Below, one piece after another: positions 36,671-49,600 of a stretch of 64,000 bases of DNA. The stretch is from Smittia aterrima (taxonomy: Eukaryota; Arthropoda; Insecta; Diptera; Chironomidae): contig CP093829.1 in the NCBI GenBank assembly GCA_033063855.1, positions 1,746,243 through 1,810,242 of the forward strand, written 5' to 3'. The notes under the pieces were generated by a model. That model did no database searches, was not told the DNA's origin, and saw only the letters and a list, made by a program, of their open reading frames with translations. Position 1 is the stretch's first letter, and the number at the start of each line of letters is the position of its first letter. The position numbers were made by a program, and so were the translations under genes.

Positions 36671-39585
36671 GACGAAGCCTGGGAAATAGAAATTTGTTTT
36701 GTTCTCTCGAGAAACTTTCGTAACTAAGATGCTTCTACTATCAAAAGCAACGAACGTGATGAAGAGGTAAAGACAACAATGCATTCAGCAGCTTGTGCGT
36801 GTCATTCCTTTATTTCGATGAGCAGCAAAGTGAAAGCGTCAGCAAAATAAATCGAGAGAGTCATACGAAGAATGGAAAATCATTTATAAATGCTGATACT
36901 TGCACAGCTGGAAATATCTTGGAGTTTACTTTTATTATTGAATGCAAATCAGCTTTCTTAGTTTACGATGTGATGCATTTGAAATTTATTCTGCCAGCTG
37001 TGAGCATTTCCTTTTATGCTTTGTCTGAAAATGTAAAATGAACTCAAGACTTGATTATAGTAAACATAACTTTCAATAAATTTTATTTCATAGAGTTTCC
37101 ACTTTCCCACAATGCTACAAGGAAAATCTAACAATTCTTCCACAATTTTATGTTCATAGCGATTAACAAAATGAATTTTCCTTTTATTAACTATACACAA
37201 TTTGTCATTTTAAGGTTTCCTAGTTCTATCATGCTCTTCATCATCATCATCAACCTTTATTCGTATCATCAAACGGAAAGAGTTGCATTGCACGATTTGT
37301 GCGAGTATCTTGTTAACCAAGGAGAGTTTGCTTATTCAGGAGGAATTAAAGTTTTATCCTGACAGACAGACACGACACAGCATAAGTGAAAAAACATTAT
37401 TTCGACCACTTAACTCGGTCAGAGACAAGCCAAACATTGTTATTTGATATTTCTTATTTTATCGTTGTTTTTCTTTAATAATTGATTGATTGTCAACAAC
37501 TTTTTTTATCTTACTTTTCTCGGGCTAGTCTTCAAGCTCTTGCTCAATTTTCCATTTTTTTACAAGCTAATTAATAATTCACTCGTGGCTCCGAACTGTC
37601 TTGAGTCAGGACTCTTGACTCAACATTAATTTGCCAAAATGGAAAGATTTCTCGGTTGCAATCGGAAGAGTGAACAAATCCTTGAAGTGTCAATATAATT
37701 TTAATGGACAAGTGAAAATCTTTAACTTAAACTTCTTTTTGTCGACAGCTTCTCAAACATTCAACCCAAATCTTTCAGTTGATTTTTTGAGTTCTTTTTT
37801 GAGAGCACTTCAATTTAAGCTCAATGAGAGGAAGAAGACAGACGAAATCATGAATGAAACGACGTCTCTCTAACTTGACTGGAAGAACAATAATTAATTT
37901 AACTTTGCTTGACTGTCTCAAACTCTTAAAATATATTTCTCTTCATCTGGCAAATTAACAAACTTCTCTGTGGTAGAAAAAATCATCTGACGTCTTACAA
38001 TTTATATTGCTTGTCTTAATTCATTTTCTGTTTTTCTACTCCTGCAACTTTAAATCGCGTCGATAAATATTTTTTAGATCAGCATCAACATCAATTCTAT
38101 TTACAAAATATGTTCCAGACATATTAAGGAAACTTTAAAGCTTTTTTCTTCAAAAGCTTTAAATAACAAAATGAAAATACTTTTCTCAATCCAATTATGA
38201 TTAGAGTAATTGCATTCCATTCCAACGAGAGATGAGAGAATGTATTGACAAAAGTTTAAAAATAAGTCGAACTTTAATTGCGATTGTTAGCGAACAATTC
38301 AATCCTATTCTCCAGAAGGGCTTTTAGTGAAGAATATTCTCAAGTTGTCCTTTCGAGCACAATTAAATTTCAAGTTCTTTTTTCTCCTAAAGCTTTTAAA
38401 AGTTTTTTTCGGAAGCAAGTTAATCATTGAAGTCAATAATTTTATTTTACTCGTCGAGAGAAAGCGAGAGACAAACTAATTATTGAAGTCGACTCGAGTG
38501 GAAAGCTTTTCTCAGTGGAAAAACTTCGTACGACGAACATGAAAAGAAAGAAAAAAAAGTCAAGAGAAGTTTCTCTCGTTAAAGCTTTTAGCAATTTTCA
38601 TAAATTTCTCTGATAAAGTTTAACTCGACCCTTGAGTCAGTGGAATCATGCGTTAAATTCGAGAAGAAGAGTCTCGAGCTAATAAACTTAAGCAGCAGAT
38701 TGGCTGAAACGAGAACCATCTTGTTGAGAACACACTCGAGACGTTGGCAATTTCGTAATTTAATTTTCGTTCGAAAGAATAAACAACTCTTTGTTCATGT
38801 CATCATAACTCTTTCTCGTTGCTTGAGCATAAAAATTGTTTGTCAACATCTCCTTTACTTTTATACGTTGGATGTACTGAAATTACTTTAATCCCAGCTC
38901 CAAAGGATACTTTCAAAACAAAGCGTATTCATAACACATAACTCAGATACATGAAACATGAGAGCTCGCGAGAGCTTTCTTCTTGAACCAACTAATGAAT
39001 TACAACCTTTTTGTTGTTCGCGAGTTCTTTAGACTTTGCGGGGGAAGGGGCAGAGGAATTTAATAGCTGTAAATTCATGTTGTTTTTATGTCACACACAA
39101 CTTCATTGTATCTCTTGTTGCTGTCTCCTTCTCTGCTTTACTCTTTCGCTAAATGTTTATTCGAGACGAACGGAAAAATTCCTTATTTTTACAGCGGAAA
39201 CAACCAAACATTCCCTTTCGTGTACAAGAAAGTTCAGCTTTGTTTGCACAGCATGTGAAACATATCAGTGCCATGTGTTGATAAACACCACTTTATATGA
39301 AAAAATATCATTCTCTCCGCCATGTGCGGGGTGGAAGCGGGTTGAGAGACGGATAGAGCTTTTTAGCTCGAACATGCTCTTACGATATTTCTAAACAATA
39401 ATAACACATTTCCACATTTTAATCTTAGCCATCTTAACACCTTTATACATAAATAGATTGTTTTTCCTTCTTGAGTTCCATTGAAGAAGACGAGGGTTCG
39501 GGGGGCGCTTTGGGAAGAGACGGAGATGGAAAGAGAGAGAGAGAGATTTTTTTTCTTCTCAAACATCAATCACACATATAAAAAG

Positions 39586-39591
39586 TTTATT
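39586..39591 (-). terminator. Possible poly(A) signal of the amine receptor gene
   Basis: AATAAA on the minus strand about 457 nt beyond the receptor stop codon. An ATTAAA variant lies nearer, at about 39795-39800. Which one is used cannot be told from sequence. Confidence 0.35.
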
Positions 39592-40047
39592 CTTATTCTA
39601 GTTCAGTTGGTTAAATCTAATATGAGAAAATTCTGCTATGTTTCTTTTATGCTCTAGATATCGTACATATTTTATGTTAGTTTCTTATTTTTGTTCGCCT
39701 CTCCTTCCTCTTTATCATAAAAAATATTATGTTTCAAAGAGTGGGCAGGGTGAGTAGTGAGAATGGGAGACGAACTTTTAAAGGAGGAAAGGGAATTTAA
39801 TATCATATCGCATCATGTAATATTGTAACAAGCTTTTAGCACCAAACAAAAGTTTTTCCTCTTCTTCTCTTCTTTATAATCATGGAATTGATTTCGAAGT
39901 AGATGGTTCGTAGCGAAACGCGGAAGCTGAAATGGGAGAGCGTTGAAAGCGCCAAAGAAATTTAAAATTTCTCAATGACATTTTCCTCTCCCACTGCAAA
40001 CATATCCGCTCATTCGCTATCAAGCATCCACTTTAAAATGAGTTATG

Positions 40048-40636
40048 TCAGCGAGTTTCTCGTAATCCCAGTCGACGATTTCTCCTCCTCACGCTGTTAC
40101 GACGTCCACACAATATTCTCGTGAAAGCATTGCGGAAGTCTTGATTGAAGATCGTGTAGAGAATTGGATTTAACGTTGAGTTGAAGTAGCCTAGCCATAA
40201 GAATAAGCTTATGATAACGGGCGATATTGCACATTCCTCGGCACAGATGGGTAACAGTACGGCAATAACAAAAAATGGCATCCAGCAAACGACAAAGGCG
40301 CCTGTTATGATGGCCAGAGTCTTAGCTGCCTTTCGCTCTCGTTTCGAGCTCATGTCGTTCGCCGTTGGCGTCTTTTTCTTTAATATTGATGGCTTAAACT
40401 GTTTCGGATCTTTATTAACTGCTGGTGGTTTCTTCCATGACGCTGGAAGCGGATGCGGTGGACAGCTGATATTTGAAGGATATGCTACAGATATATTATC
40501 AGTTGGCGGATCAATTTCAATCCGATCATCGAGTCCATTACCGTAACTACATTTCTCTGGACTCGTGTTTGTCGATGAAACGTTCGTGAACGCCGTTGTC
40601 GTCGTCGTAGTCGTTGCTTCACTTATCGTAGGCAAA
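40048..40636 (-). CDS. Amine receptor exon 5: end of loop 3, TM6, TM7, C-tail
   Basis: Acceptor attctttcgcag then TTTGCC. Encodes LPTISEA, a Thr run, FTNVSSTNTSPEK, then SKRERKAAKTLAIITGAFVVC, TM6 with CWMPFF, TM7 with NPILYTIFNQDFRNAF and an Arg-rich tail (CGRRNSVRRRNRR) closed by TGA at 40048-40050. A 328-bp intron precedes it. Confidence 0.95.
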
Positions 40637-43600
40637 CTGCGAAAGAATTGTGCACTTAAGACTTATGTTGAGAGAATAAGCTCAGAAGAGAGCGAGCGAA
40701 ACTCGTGAGAGTGAAGCTTAATCACAAAAGCTAACTTGACTCTTCGTTAATCTTTTCAATCTCCTTTCAATGTCGAAGCCTTTTCTTTAAGCGAGAATGA
40801 AATTATTTGCCGGATTTAACTTCTTCCTACAAAAGCTCTGCACGATTTTTTTTTCTCCTTCCGCTCAAGTGGAAGATCAAGAGAAAAGCTTTTGAGCTTA
40901 AGCTTCTTCTACCGTCAAGTGACTTCAAATTCTCTGAAGGCAATCATTGCTTTCTAATACTTACGGTCGTCCGATGACGGCAACAACGGCAGCAGCGATT
41001 GTTCCGCTCCCGCCGGCAGCCTGAGCGATACATCCCCCAGGCATTACTGGCATTTGCTTTTTCTGTTGTTGTTGCTGCTGCTGCCCATACGAGACCTTCC
41101 ATCGGATACCAAATGTAGATGTTAGTGGTATATTAGATATAGAAGTTTTTGCTTTGCGGGTTTTGTCACTAGTTTGTACATTTGCCTAAAGGGTTATCGG
41201 TTTTTGCATTTGTCTATGTACATATCTCATTTTATCATAAAATATGATGTTTAGCTTGAGGGTGGATTTGTTGATAATCAATAATTTGATCAAAAACTTT
41301 CAATCAACTGCAATTTTCTGTACTGCAAACTGAATGCTTCAAACACCAACAAACAAAATATCTTCCAGATCTGACACATTTAGATAGAAACTTAAAGTGT
41401 TTACGACAGTTAAACAAAACAAGAGATTATCTCAGAAAAATTTGTAAATCTGAATTCGAATTATTCAATAATTTTTTCTTCTTTTTTTGTGATAAAATAA
41501 TTTAATTGTACAATCTAACAACGGCACAACAGAATGTGAAGGAGAGACAAAAAAAATGGGAATACGGAGGAGGATAAAAAAATATTGTTCGTAATTGCAA
41601 TTTCACGCTCTACTTCGAGTTATTCTCTTGCATTTTGTTCAGGCACAAGCGAATCCTCGCAAATTAAAATAATTGGAATAAATTTGAAATCAGCGAATCG
41701 AGGGATTATTAAATAAAAGGTGTAATTACTTGGCGAAGTAGTGAGCATGCAACAGGAAACTCTGAAGCACTGAGGCGCTTCAAGAAATTAGTTTTCATCT
41801 ACATGCAACATGCACCGCCAACGAGAATGAAATTTTCCTTGAATATGCAGAGAGAGAAGAAAGCCAGGTGAGTGCTGAAGGGGAAGCTGCTTCGTACATA
41901 GAACAAAGGAAACTTTTTGTAATTCAGAAAGTTATTTCATTAACAACGCTGGATCGTTATTGGTTCAACCAAATATTGAGCTAACGACGAATATACAATG
42001 AGTATCGATTTTATTGGTTGAATAAAAAAATGTTTTTTTTTCGGTTGATCAAAAGCTCAAGGTTTTTCTGTAATTCGATCGACAAATCACGATGAAAATT
42101 TATTTGTAGCTAAAAGCAAAACAAGTTTTTTATATTTCTCTCTCTCATTGAATTCAATTTCATGTATGTCCAATGTTCATGTTCTTTTTTTTGCATCAAT
42201 CGTGAAATTGCGCTGGGATTGATGACGCACGAAGCTTTGAATTTCGATTTCCGGCGGCAATCAACCGTGATGCGTTCTCATGTGCTCTAAAATGATTTGA
42301 AACCTTTCGTCTGTAGAGAGAATTCTTGATATGTTTAGTTTGCCTTCGTAGCACTTCTCGTACGAATCCCACATGGCGCCATAAGCGAAAAATATGTTCG
42401 CACGAGAGAAAAAAAAAGTTTCCCTCGAAAAGACCTGTAATTTGATTTGCCTTTTCACTCCATTACTCCAAAGCATAAATAAAACTCCGTGATTCTCGAT
42501 TTAGGCAGGAGCCGAGAAAAAAATAGAAGGAAAAGGAATTTGAAAAGTTTTTCTTTTATTTTCATTTGAAGCTTGCAAAAGACTGACTTCTGTTGTTGGT
42601 TTGAAATTAAAGTAAGCTCCGGAAGAAAGCTTCGGGTATCTGATGAATAAAGCATGAGCTGAAGCCTTTTCGAGAATGGGAAACTGCTGCAAAGTATTCT
42701 CGAGAAGCTTTGAAGCTCTAAAAGAGAAATGAACTTTAGACGATGAACAGTTTTCTAACTTCACTAATTAGTTGAATTAAATAATTTTAATTTAGCTTTA
42801 AACGAAAGCATTTAAAATCTTCCCAGTCCTCAATGCATTTTATTTATTGAAAGCTCTTTTCCGATAATTCCTCAAGTCAGGATTTCTTTCAAATGTTCTC
42901 ACATAAATTGAAGTCAAACTTTTCAATGTCGAGAAATCGTTTTGAAAAGCGAGCGACATTGAAATGTTTTATTTATTTTCTCGAGTGTCGATTGATTTTT
43001 TTACGATAAATTGTTTCTGACCCTCGACGTTTGATATTTGTTCGTGGTAAGCAGGAGCAACAAAGAAAAAATAAAATCGAGAAGACAACCGTCGATGACA
43101 ATCATTTCTCATTTCGGACTTTTTGTGCTGACGTCATCAACTTGGCGGACGATTGAACTCTCACTCCACTCCTTTGTTGACTGAGTATATTGACAGAGCA
43201 AGCACATAAACATAAACATTTCGCAAACCGTAAACACGAGGACGATGAAGAAAGAAATAATACAATTTTTTATGTTTGAACAAATGCCGCCTCAGAAGAT
43301 CGTCGATTCCGATATGTGACCCGAAAATAAAATTTAAGTAACAGCAGAGAGGAAAGGAGCAAACAGGTTCATCCGGTTGTTTGCAGGTCAAAAGGGAAGT
43401 TGTAACATCCAAGCAACAAGAGTGACTTCTCTTCTTTCACTTTGATATAGCTCATGTCATTTAAAGTAAATTGCTGGGTGAAAGTTTCTTTCTAAATAGT
43501 GACATTAAAAGCAATTACATCCAAAGCTGTTTAGTTATTTTCAACTGCATGACTGTTCAGATGAGTGAGCCATGATAATTACAGCAAACGACGCACACAC

Positions 43601-46600
43601 ATGATGTCGAGAGGAAGGAAATCCATTACAAAATTTCCCCCATGACGAAAATGTCTAATGCGAAGAGCATACAAACGATGAAGCTTTGCAATGTAAATTA
43701 TCAGTTTACTTCTGAAAGCTCCCACACAAACCTCGTCAAACTATGCTTCGAGAGCTTTGTTCCGGAACATGTTCTCTATCAAAATTCAATTGGTCCCGTA
43801 GAAGAAGCAATTTGTCCTTCATTGCAATCGAATTGAAAGCTTATTTACTTTTGAATTGAGCGTGAGAGCTTTAACAAAGAGCTTTTGAAAATCGAATGAA
43901 TTAATTTGTTGTGTCTCGTTCCCGATGCTGAACTTACGAGTCTGACAAGGCTTCTTACAAAGGAAGAAGTGAAACCTAAAATCCTCATGAGAGTAGAAAA
44001 GCTCATGATGTCTAGAGAAATCATAAAATTCTGTCTAAACGTAAAATTATTGCAGCTTTACTTGGTTATCGTGTATTCCACTCATGGTTTGGTTAAATAT
44101 TTCTACGTTCTACGGTGGAGTTTGGTGAACACATGTAAAACTTTTAAGGTTATCAGTACTTACAACAAAAGGCTTTGTCATTGGTATCAATTGCACAATT
44201 GTCTTTCCCTTATAAATATTTTCATTCGAAGAGATAAATGTCAATAAATACAAAAGTTGTGTAATGATATTTTATGCTTCATTAATGAATATGAGAAAAT
44301 CGATTTTGCGGCATCTCACTTGGCAAGCTGAGAGAGAGTGAGATTGTAGGGGAGCGGGTTGATGACTATCGGTTGAAAGCGCAAGAGGGTGGATGAGTGC
44401 TAAATGGAGCATAAATTCAAAAGCGCCAATATTCCAATTGAACGGAAGCCAATATCAACAGCTTACACCATTCTCTCTTTGTTTGCACTCACAACGAGCG
44501 ATCTAGGAGCATTCGGGGAAATAGAACTGAAAGCTCTTTCACTTCGTAACCCAATTTTCCGATTGAAAACAAAAGAAATGAAAATAAAAAACCGTTCGAA
44601 TAAATTTTAATGCCGGTTCTTTATCTTAAAAGCAAACAAAGCCACTTGAATTTGAATTTGTTTCCAGACTTTATTCTAACCGTGTTTGCTTTTGTGTCGA
44701 TTCAAATAAACATGAATCCTTGTTTTTCTTCCAACTCTCCTCTCTTTGTTGTGCAAGAAAGCTGCTCAGTGCCTTCTTCTGATGATCAAAGAATTGCTTT
44801 ATTCGAAATTCGGCGACTGTGTTCGACAAGTGTGTTGTGTGTGTGTGTGTGGGAGTCGAGAGGAGGAAGACAGAGAAAGAGAGAAGAAAGACAACAAACT
44901 TCCCTCAACAATAAACTTTCTTATGTCTGTCGGCTCGCGCTCTTTCAATGGGAAAAGAAAATATTTACTGAGACAGAGAATGACGAGAAAGAATTCAAAG
45001 TCTAGGGTGGCTCGCTTTCAAAGCGATCCAACGACGAAGGAATAATTACGTCAAAGTGAACAAAGCGAGCAAGCGAAAGAAAGTTTTTATTATGCTGTCA
45101 CAATAGCGCTTTAAAAAGGGAAACAATAAAGAAATTTTCTCCATTTCCGATGGGTAAGGCATTTAAACAAGGTCGAAAAGCAAGCGAGGCTCCGGTTTAT
45201 TTGAACTCCTCGAACACTACCTCGTTTGCCATCCCGTCCAGTTATCATATTCAGCAATCGTTAGGCAAAAAAGCAAAACTCAAGACGGTAAATTTTAATT
45301 AAAATGGAATGAAAGAGAGAGCGAGCGAAAAGAGGAGAAGGCAGACGAAAAGCACAACAGCAAAAAACATTCGAGCATTAACGAGAGGGGGATGGGGTGG
45401 AAGAAGGTCTAAGGCAGTGATTCAAATTAAAGGGCGGGGAGGGAAATGCGAGTAATGCGATCTGATCTCTATTTACCTGTTGTCTCTTGCGAATCCTTTT
45501 CCGCGCAACGAGAAAGATCCGCCAATAAAGAAACAAGATCGCTAGCAGTGGAACGTAAAAACTCGATGCAGTCGCAAATATTTGATAGCCGATATCTTGC
45601 GATACCAAGCACTCGTAATTCTCCAGTCTTTTATCCCATTCGGGATCTTTCCAGCCAAGCATCGGAGCAATTGATACGAGGAATGATAAAATCCATAGGA
45701 TTACAATCATGATTCCTATTCTCTTTGCTGTTCGCTGATGGGCATAATCGATATCGGTGACAGCCCAATATCTGCGCGAGGAGGAGGAAAAGAAGAGAAA
45801 AATATTATTATTATAATCTTCGTTGTAAGCTTCGAAGATGGAAGGAAAAGCTTTTAAAATTTTCTTTTCCTTCCTTTGAATGAGATTCGTGATTGAGGGT
45901 CGGGGCTAGGTTTGTTTGGGGGATGTGAATCAATGGACAGTGAAAAGAAGTTTGTTGTGTTGCAGGAGTTTCCTAATTGCATCTATCGTCATTTGCAATG
46001 CGAGCTTTGCACAAGAATAAAGGGAAATAATTGTTTATTCAAATTAAGACAGCTTTTCTCTCCCAGTCGTTGAATCGTTCATTAGCAGCTCTCTCATTCC
46101 GTCTGATAAACTTTATAAGATGAAACTTTGTTATGCGAATTACGTCGCATCGAATTAAATAAAAAAATTAAGCAAGATCAAGTTGAAAGTTAACTGTGTT
46201 CATTAAAATGGAAAACTTAATTGCAGAGAAACGTGAAAGCAAGTTTTCCCTTCCACGTCTCTCTCTTGAGTAGATTAAGCTTTTGGTATTAAGCTGATTA
46301 CATGCATAAGCAAAATGAAGAATTGGAAGGCAGCGTAAAACAAAATTAGGCTAATTGGATGTGATTTCATTTGCCTTAATAAACTATTAAGCCTCTTACC
46401 GATCTAGCGCTATCGCAACGAGATGAAGAATTGACGCTGTGCAGCACAGCACGTCACTGCTTGTCCACATGTCACACAGCTCTGGACCGAGTTTCCATTC
46501 TCGGGATATCTCGTATACCGCCGACAAGGGCATCACAAGGCAAGCCACGAGCAGATCAGCTACAGCCAGTGATAAGATTAAATAGTTTGCTACACTTTGA

Positions 46601-49600
46601 AGGTTTTTCTCTAATAGTATTGCCGCTATTACAAATACATTTCCTGCAAAATGAAAATACAATCAGAGTTGAAACGGTGAAAAACGGAGAAGGAAATAAA
46701 TTTGCATTGCAAATTTTATTCATTCGTTCATGTGAAAAAGCAATGAATTGAATATTTTATCTCGGGAGCTTTTCTCCTCTTCGTTCAATCTTTCAAAGAG
46801 CAGAACACGGAGATCAAAATTAAGTGTATAAATAAAAAAAGTGAAAGAATTTCGCGTTCAGTCAATAAAACAAGAGAAAGACGAGCGAAGCTTTGGAGAA
46901 TTTATTGCAATGAGTCCTAAGTTTACCGAACGTTTATCAATCGATTTCCGGAAGATTTTCAAAGTCAAGTCTTGTGAATTTATTTTAAACGAAACTTACT
47001 TTTCAAGTGTAGACTTTGTTAAGCAAATTGATTTACGTTTCGAGATGAATGATTGAGAGTTCACTGAATAAAGTATTCAAATGGTTGAACTACATTGAAA
47101 GCTTCGAGCGATATCTAACAATACAAATTCAATAAGAGAAACTTCAGCGGAATTTATTTCGAATATCAGGAGAATTCCTCAATACTTTGTTGAATGGAGA
47201 ATCTGGATTGCATGCATCAAGTTACATTAATTCAGATTTTCCTTTCCCTCACTCTAATGTTGTTATTTTTCTTTCATCTTCGCAAACTCCCACCAGCATT
47301 TTCTATCGTAACAGCTTCAACCAACAAAAAGTGATTTAAAATGAATTTATGTTGCACAAGAAGCAGCGACAAGAGGAAACCTAAATGAAATGAAACTTCT
47401 CCACTCGGCTACATTTCCCCGGACTTTTCTTCTGTGTTGTGCTTTATCGGTGAGCTTCTTTCCTTCCGAAAGCCTCGCATGCAATAAATAAAAAATCTCT
47501 TTTCTTCTCTTCTTTTTCTTCTCCCAAGCGATACGCGATTATTGCGAGCGATGAGAAATTCTTTAGTGAATTAATACGAAAGGCACCCGAGAGAAAGGCA
47601 GTTGAGTGAACGGACCGAGTTACCCATGAAATGAAGAACCTCACTTTTCACCCTCCGACGATTTTGTGGTTCTACGGTGTGTAACATGGGAGTTAAAAGA
47701 GATATCACGATAAAAATGTTCATCCCCCCCTCGCCACCCGCATGGAAAATGTTTTTGAATGTTTCGAAACTCGTACAAGGGAAGCTTTAGCTTTGTTTGG
47801 CGGAGCGACAGTGGCAGTGGCGGATACGACGGAGAAGAGAAGGCGAATCTTTCCCGAAAAAGAAAAAACGTTGCTTCAATGGAGAACAAAAGGCTGAACG
47901 AAAGCAATTTCATGTTTATAGTCGCTTAATCACATAATTCAGTTCGCTCGCTGAAATATTGTGTAAGTTTTCTTTCGGTTTCCTAACGCAACACCGAGAA
48001 ATTTGCTTGCCACTAAAGACATAAATTTTCTGCGTCATGGAGGAGATTAGAAAAGTTTTCGCAGCACGGGTGCTTGGGCTTTCTGTTGGATGAGACATCT
48101 GGGAAAGGGGAGAGAGAAAGGTCTGTCTATGTGAGACATATGCGAAGTAAATTGAGTCTCGAACAGAAGGTGCACATCTACGTCTCATCATCATCGTCGT
48201 TCCATTGTACTCGTCGAGTCGAACACGAGAAAAAAAAGTGTATTAAGCATAAATTACACAATTTACATTGAACATTTCTCATTTCTTCGAACCACAAGAA
48301 TAATTTTGTTGTTTGCTTGTGAACTGCGGGATTAATAAATTTTCTTGTTAATTTTTCTTCCTTCCCATTTGCCTCTTGTTAAATCGTCTGACTTTGTTTA
48401 TGTTGTCATAACTTCAACGTTTAGATTCGCCAATTAGTTAATAAAGCTGTTTGAGTCTTTAAATCTCTGTTTGTGATTCGATTCAATTTATTTTGATAAA
48501 GAAATTGATTTCTGATCTTCCAAATTATTCAAAGGAAAAAATCAATTTTCGAAAGGAAGCGACGTCGCTTGCTTGTTGAAGACAAATTCCAAAGTGTCAC
48601 ATCTCACTAACAAATCAGACTTTCTTCGATACAATTGAACAGCGACATGTCGATACAGGGAGCTTTTACATTTTTTATGTTGGAAAATGCTTTTTGAATA
48701 TTTCCCTCTAGCGATGCTTCCTCAGCTTTTGACGTTCGAAAAAAAAATTAAATTTTTTACGCAAGAATTGTGTCGAGCCTGGCTCCAGCAAATTTGAGGG
48801 TAGATACGCTTTGGTCGGCTCTCTAGGTAAGTCGCCGTGGTTTCGTGTTAAGCACAGCATCGTTCGACCGTTGGTGAGGCAAATAAAGCGAAACGTTGGA
48901 ATAAGTTCCACTGGAGCGAATATTCTTCGCTACAACCGCAAATTCACACCAAAATGCTTTAAGTAAATTTTGTTTTCCATTTCGAAGGTTAGTATTTCCA
49001 TTTCAATTTGTTTAATGGAGCTGCTTCGTTCTGTTTGCTCTCGCAATTTCACTTTTTTTTCCCCGTCTATCTCCCTTCATCTCGTTCAACCCAAAAAAGG
49101 AGAACACAAAAGAGGAAACGACAAACACAAACATTGAATTTGATGACGGTCATTATTAAGACTATTTAGCATAATTAAATATGTAGATATTCAGCATTTG
49201 AATTTGATTATGAATTAGCTCCGGGCGAGGAAGGGGCGAGAGAGATGAAATGTCGAGAGCTTAAAGATAAGCTTTAAGAGAGAAGCTTCGCACAGATTTT
49301 ACTTTTATAACACTGATGAAAAGCGAAAAGTTCATGGAAGAGATTTGCATAAAATATGATAATCAGAGTGAGGTTAACGACGGGTTCACGGCGACGAAAG
49401 AGAAATTCCTCTTCGAGCATCGTATTTTCCAATTCATAAATTTTGCCTCTGCAGTTGCAATTTCATTTAATAAATTACCGTGATATATGAGATATTTTTT
49501 CTTCAGAGTCTTTTTATTTAATGAAAATCCAAGAACTATGTGCTCTGAGGAAAAAGCTCAATTTGGTAAATTGAGAGACCACACCTTGTTTCTTAGAATT

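Larger units (their letters stand above)
24565..40047. other. Gene desert between ACK and the GPCR (15.5 kb)
   Basis: The two flanking genes converge on this region. I see no exon with recognisable protein similarity, no tRNA, and no transposon ends. Open frames here are under 130 codons, lack splice support and look random. ACK 3' UTR occupies the first part (possible AATAAA at about 25484 and 25502) and the receptor 3' UTR the last 450 bp or so. The background is A/T- and purine/pyrimidine-run rich with frequent AAGCTT. Against it, 26740-27010, 31380-32270 and 36390-36670 stand out as more complex, listed separately as candidate regulatory islands. Confidence 0.6.

Noticed and set aside
39011..39394. 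Cysteine-rich 127-codon plus-strand frame with a hydrophobic N-terminal stretch
   Set aside because: No regular cysteine spacing, no splice partners and no recognisable family. It lies in or near the antisense of the receptor 3' UTR and is most likely random.
39520..39555. GA-rich run followed by a T run
   Set aside because: Simple low-complexity sequence, of no evident function beyond the receptor 3' flank.
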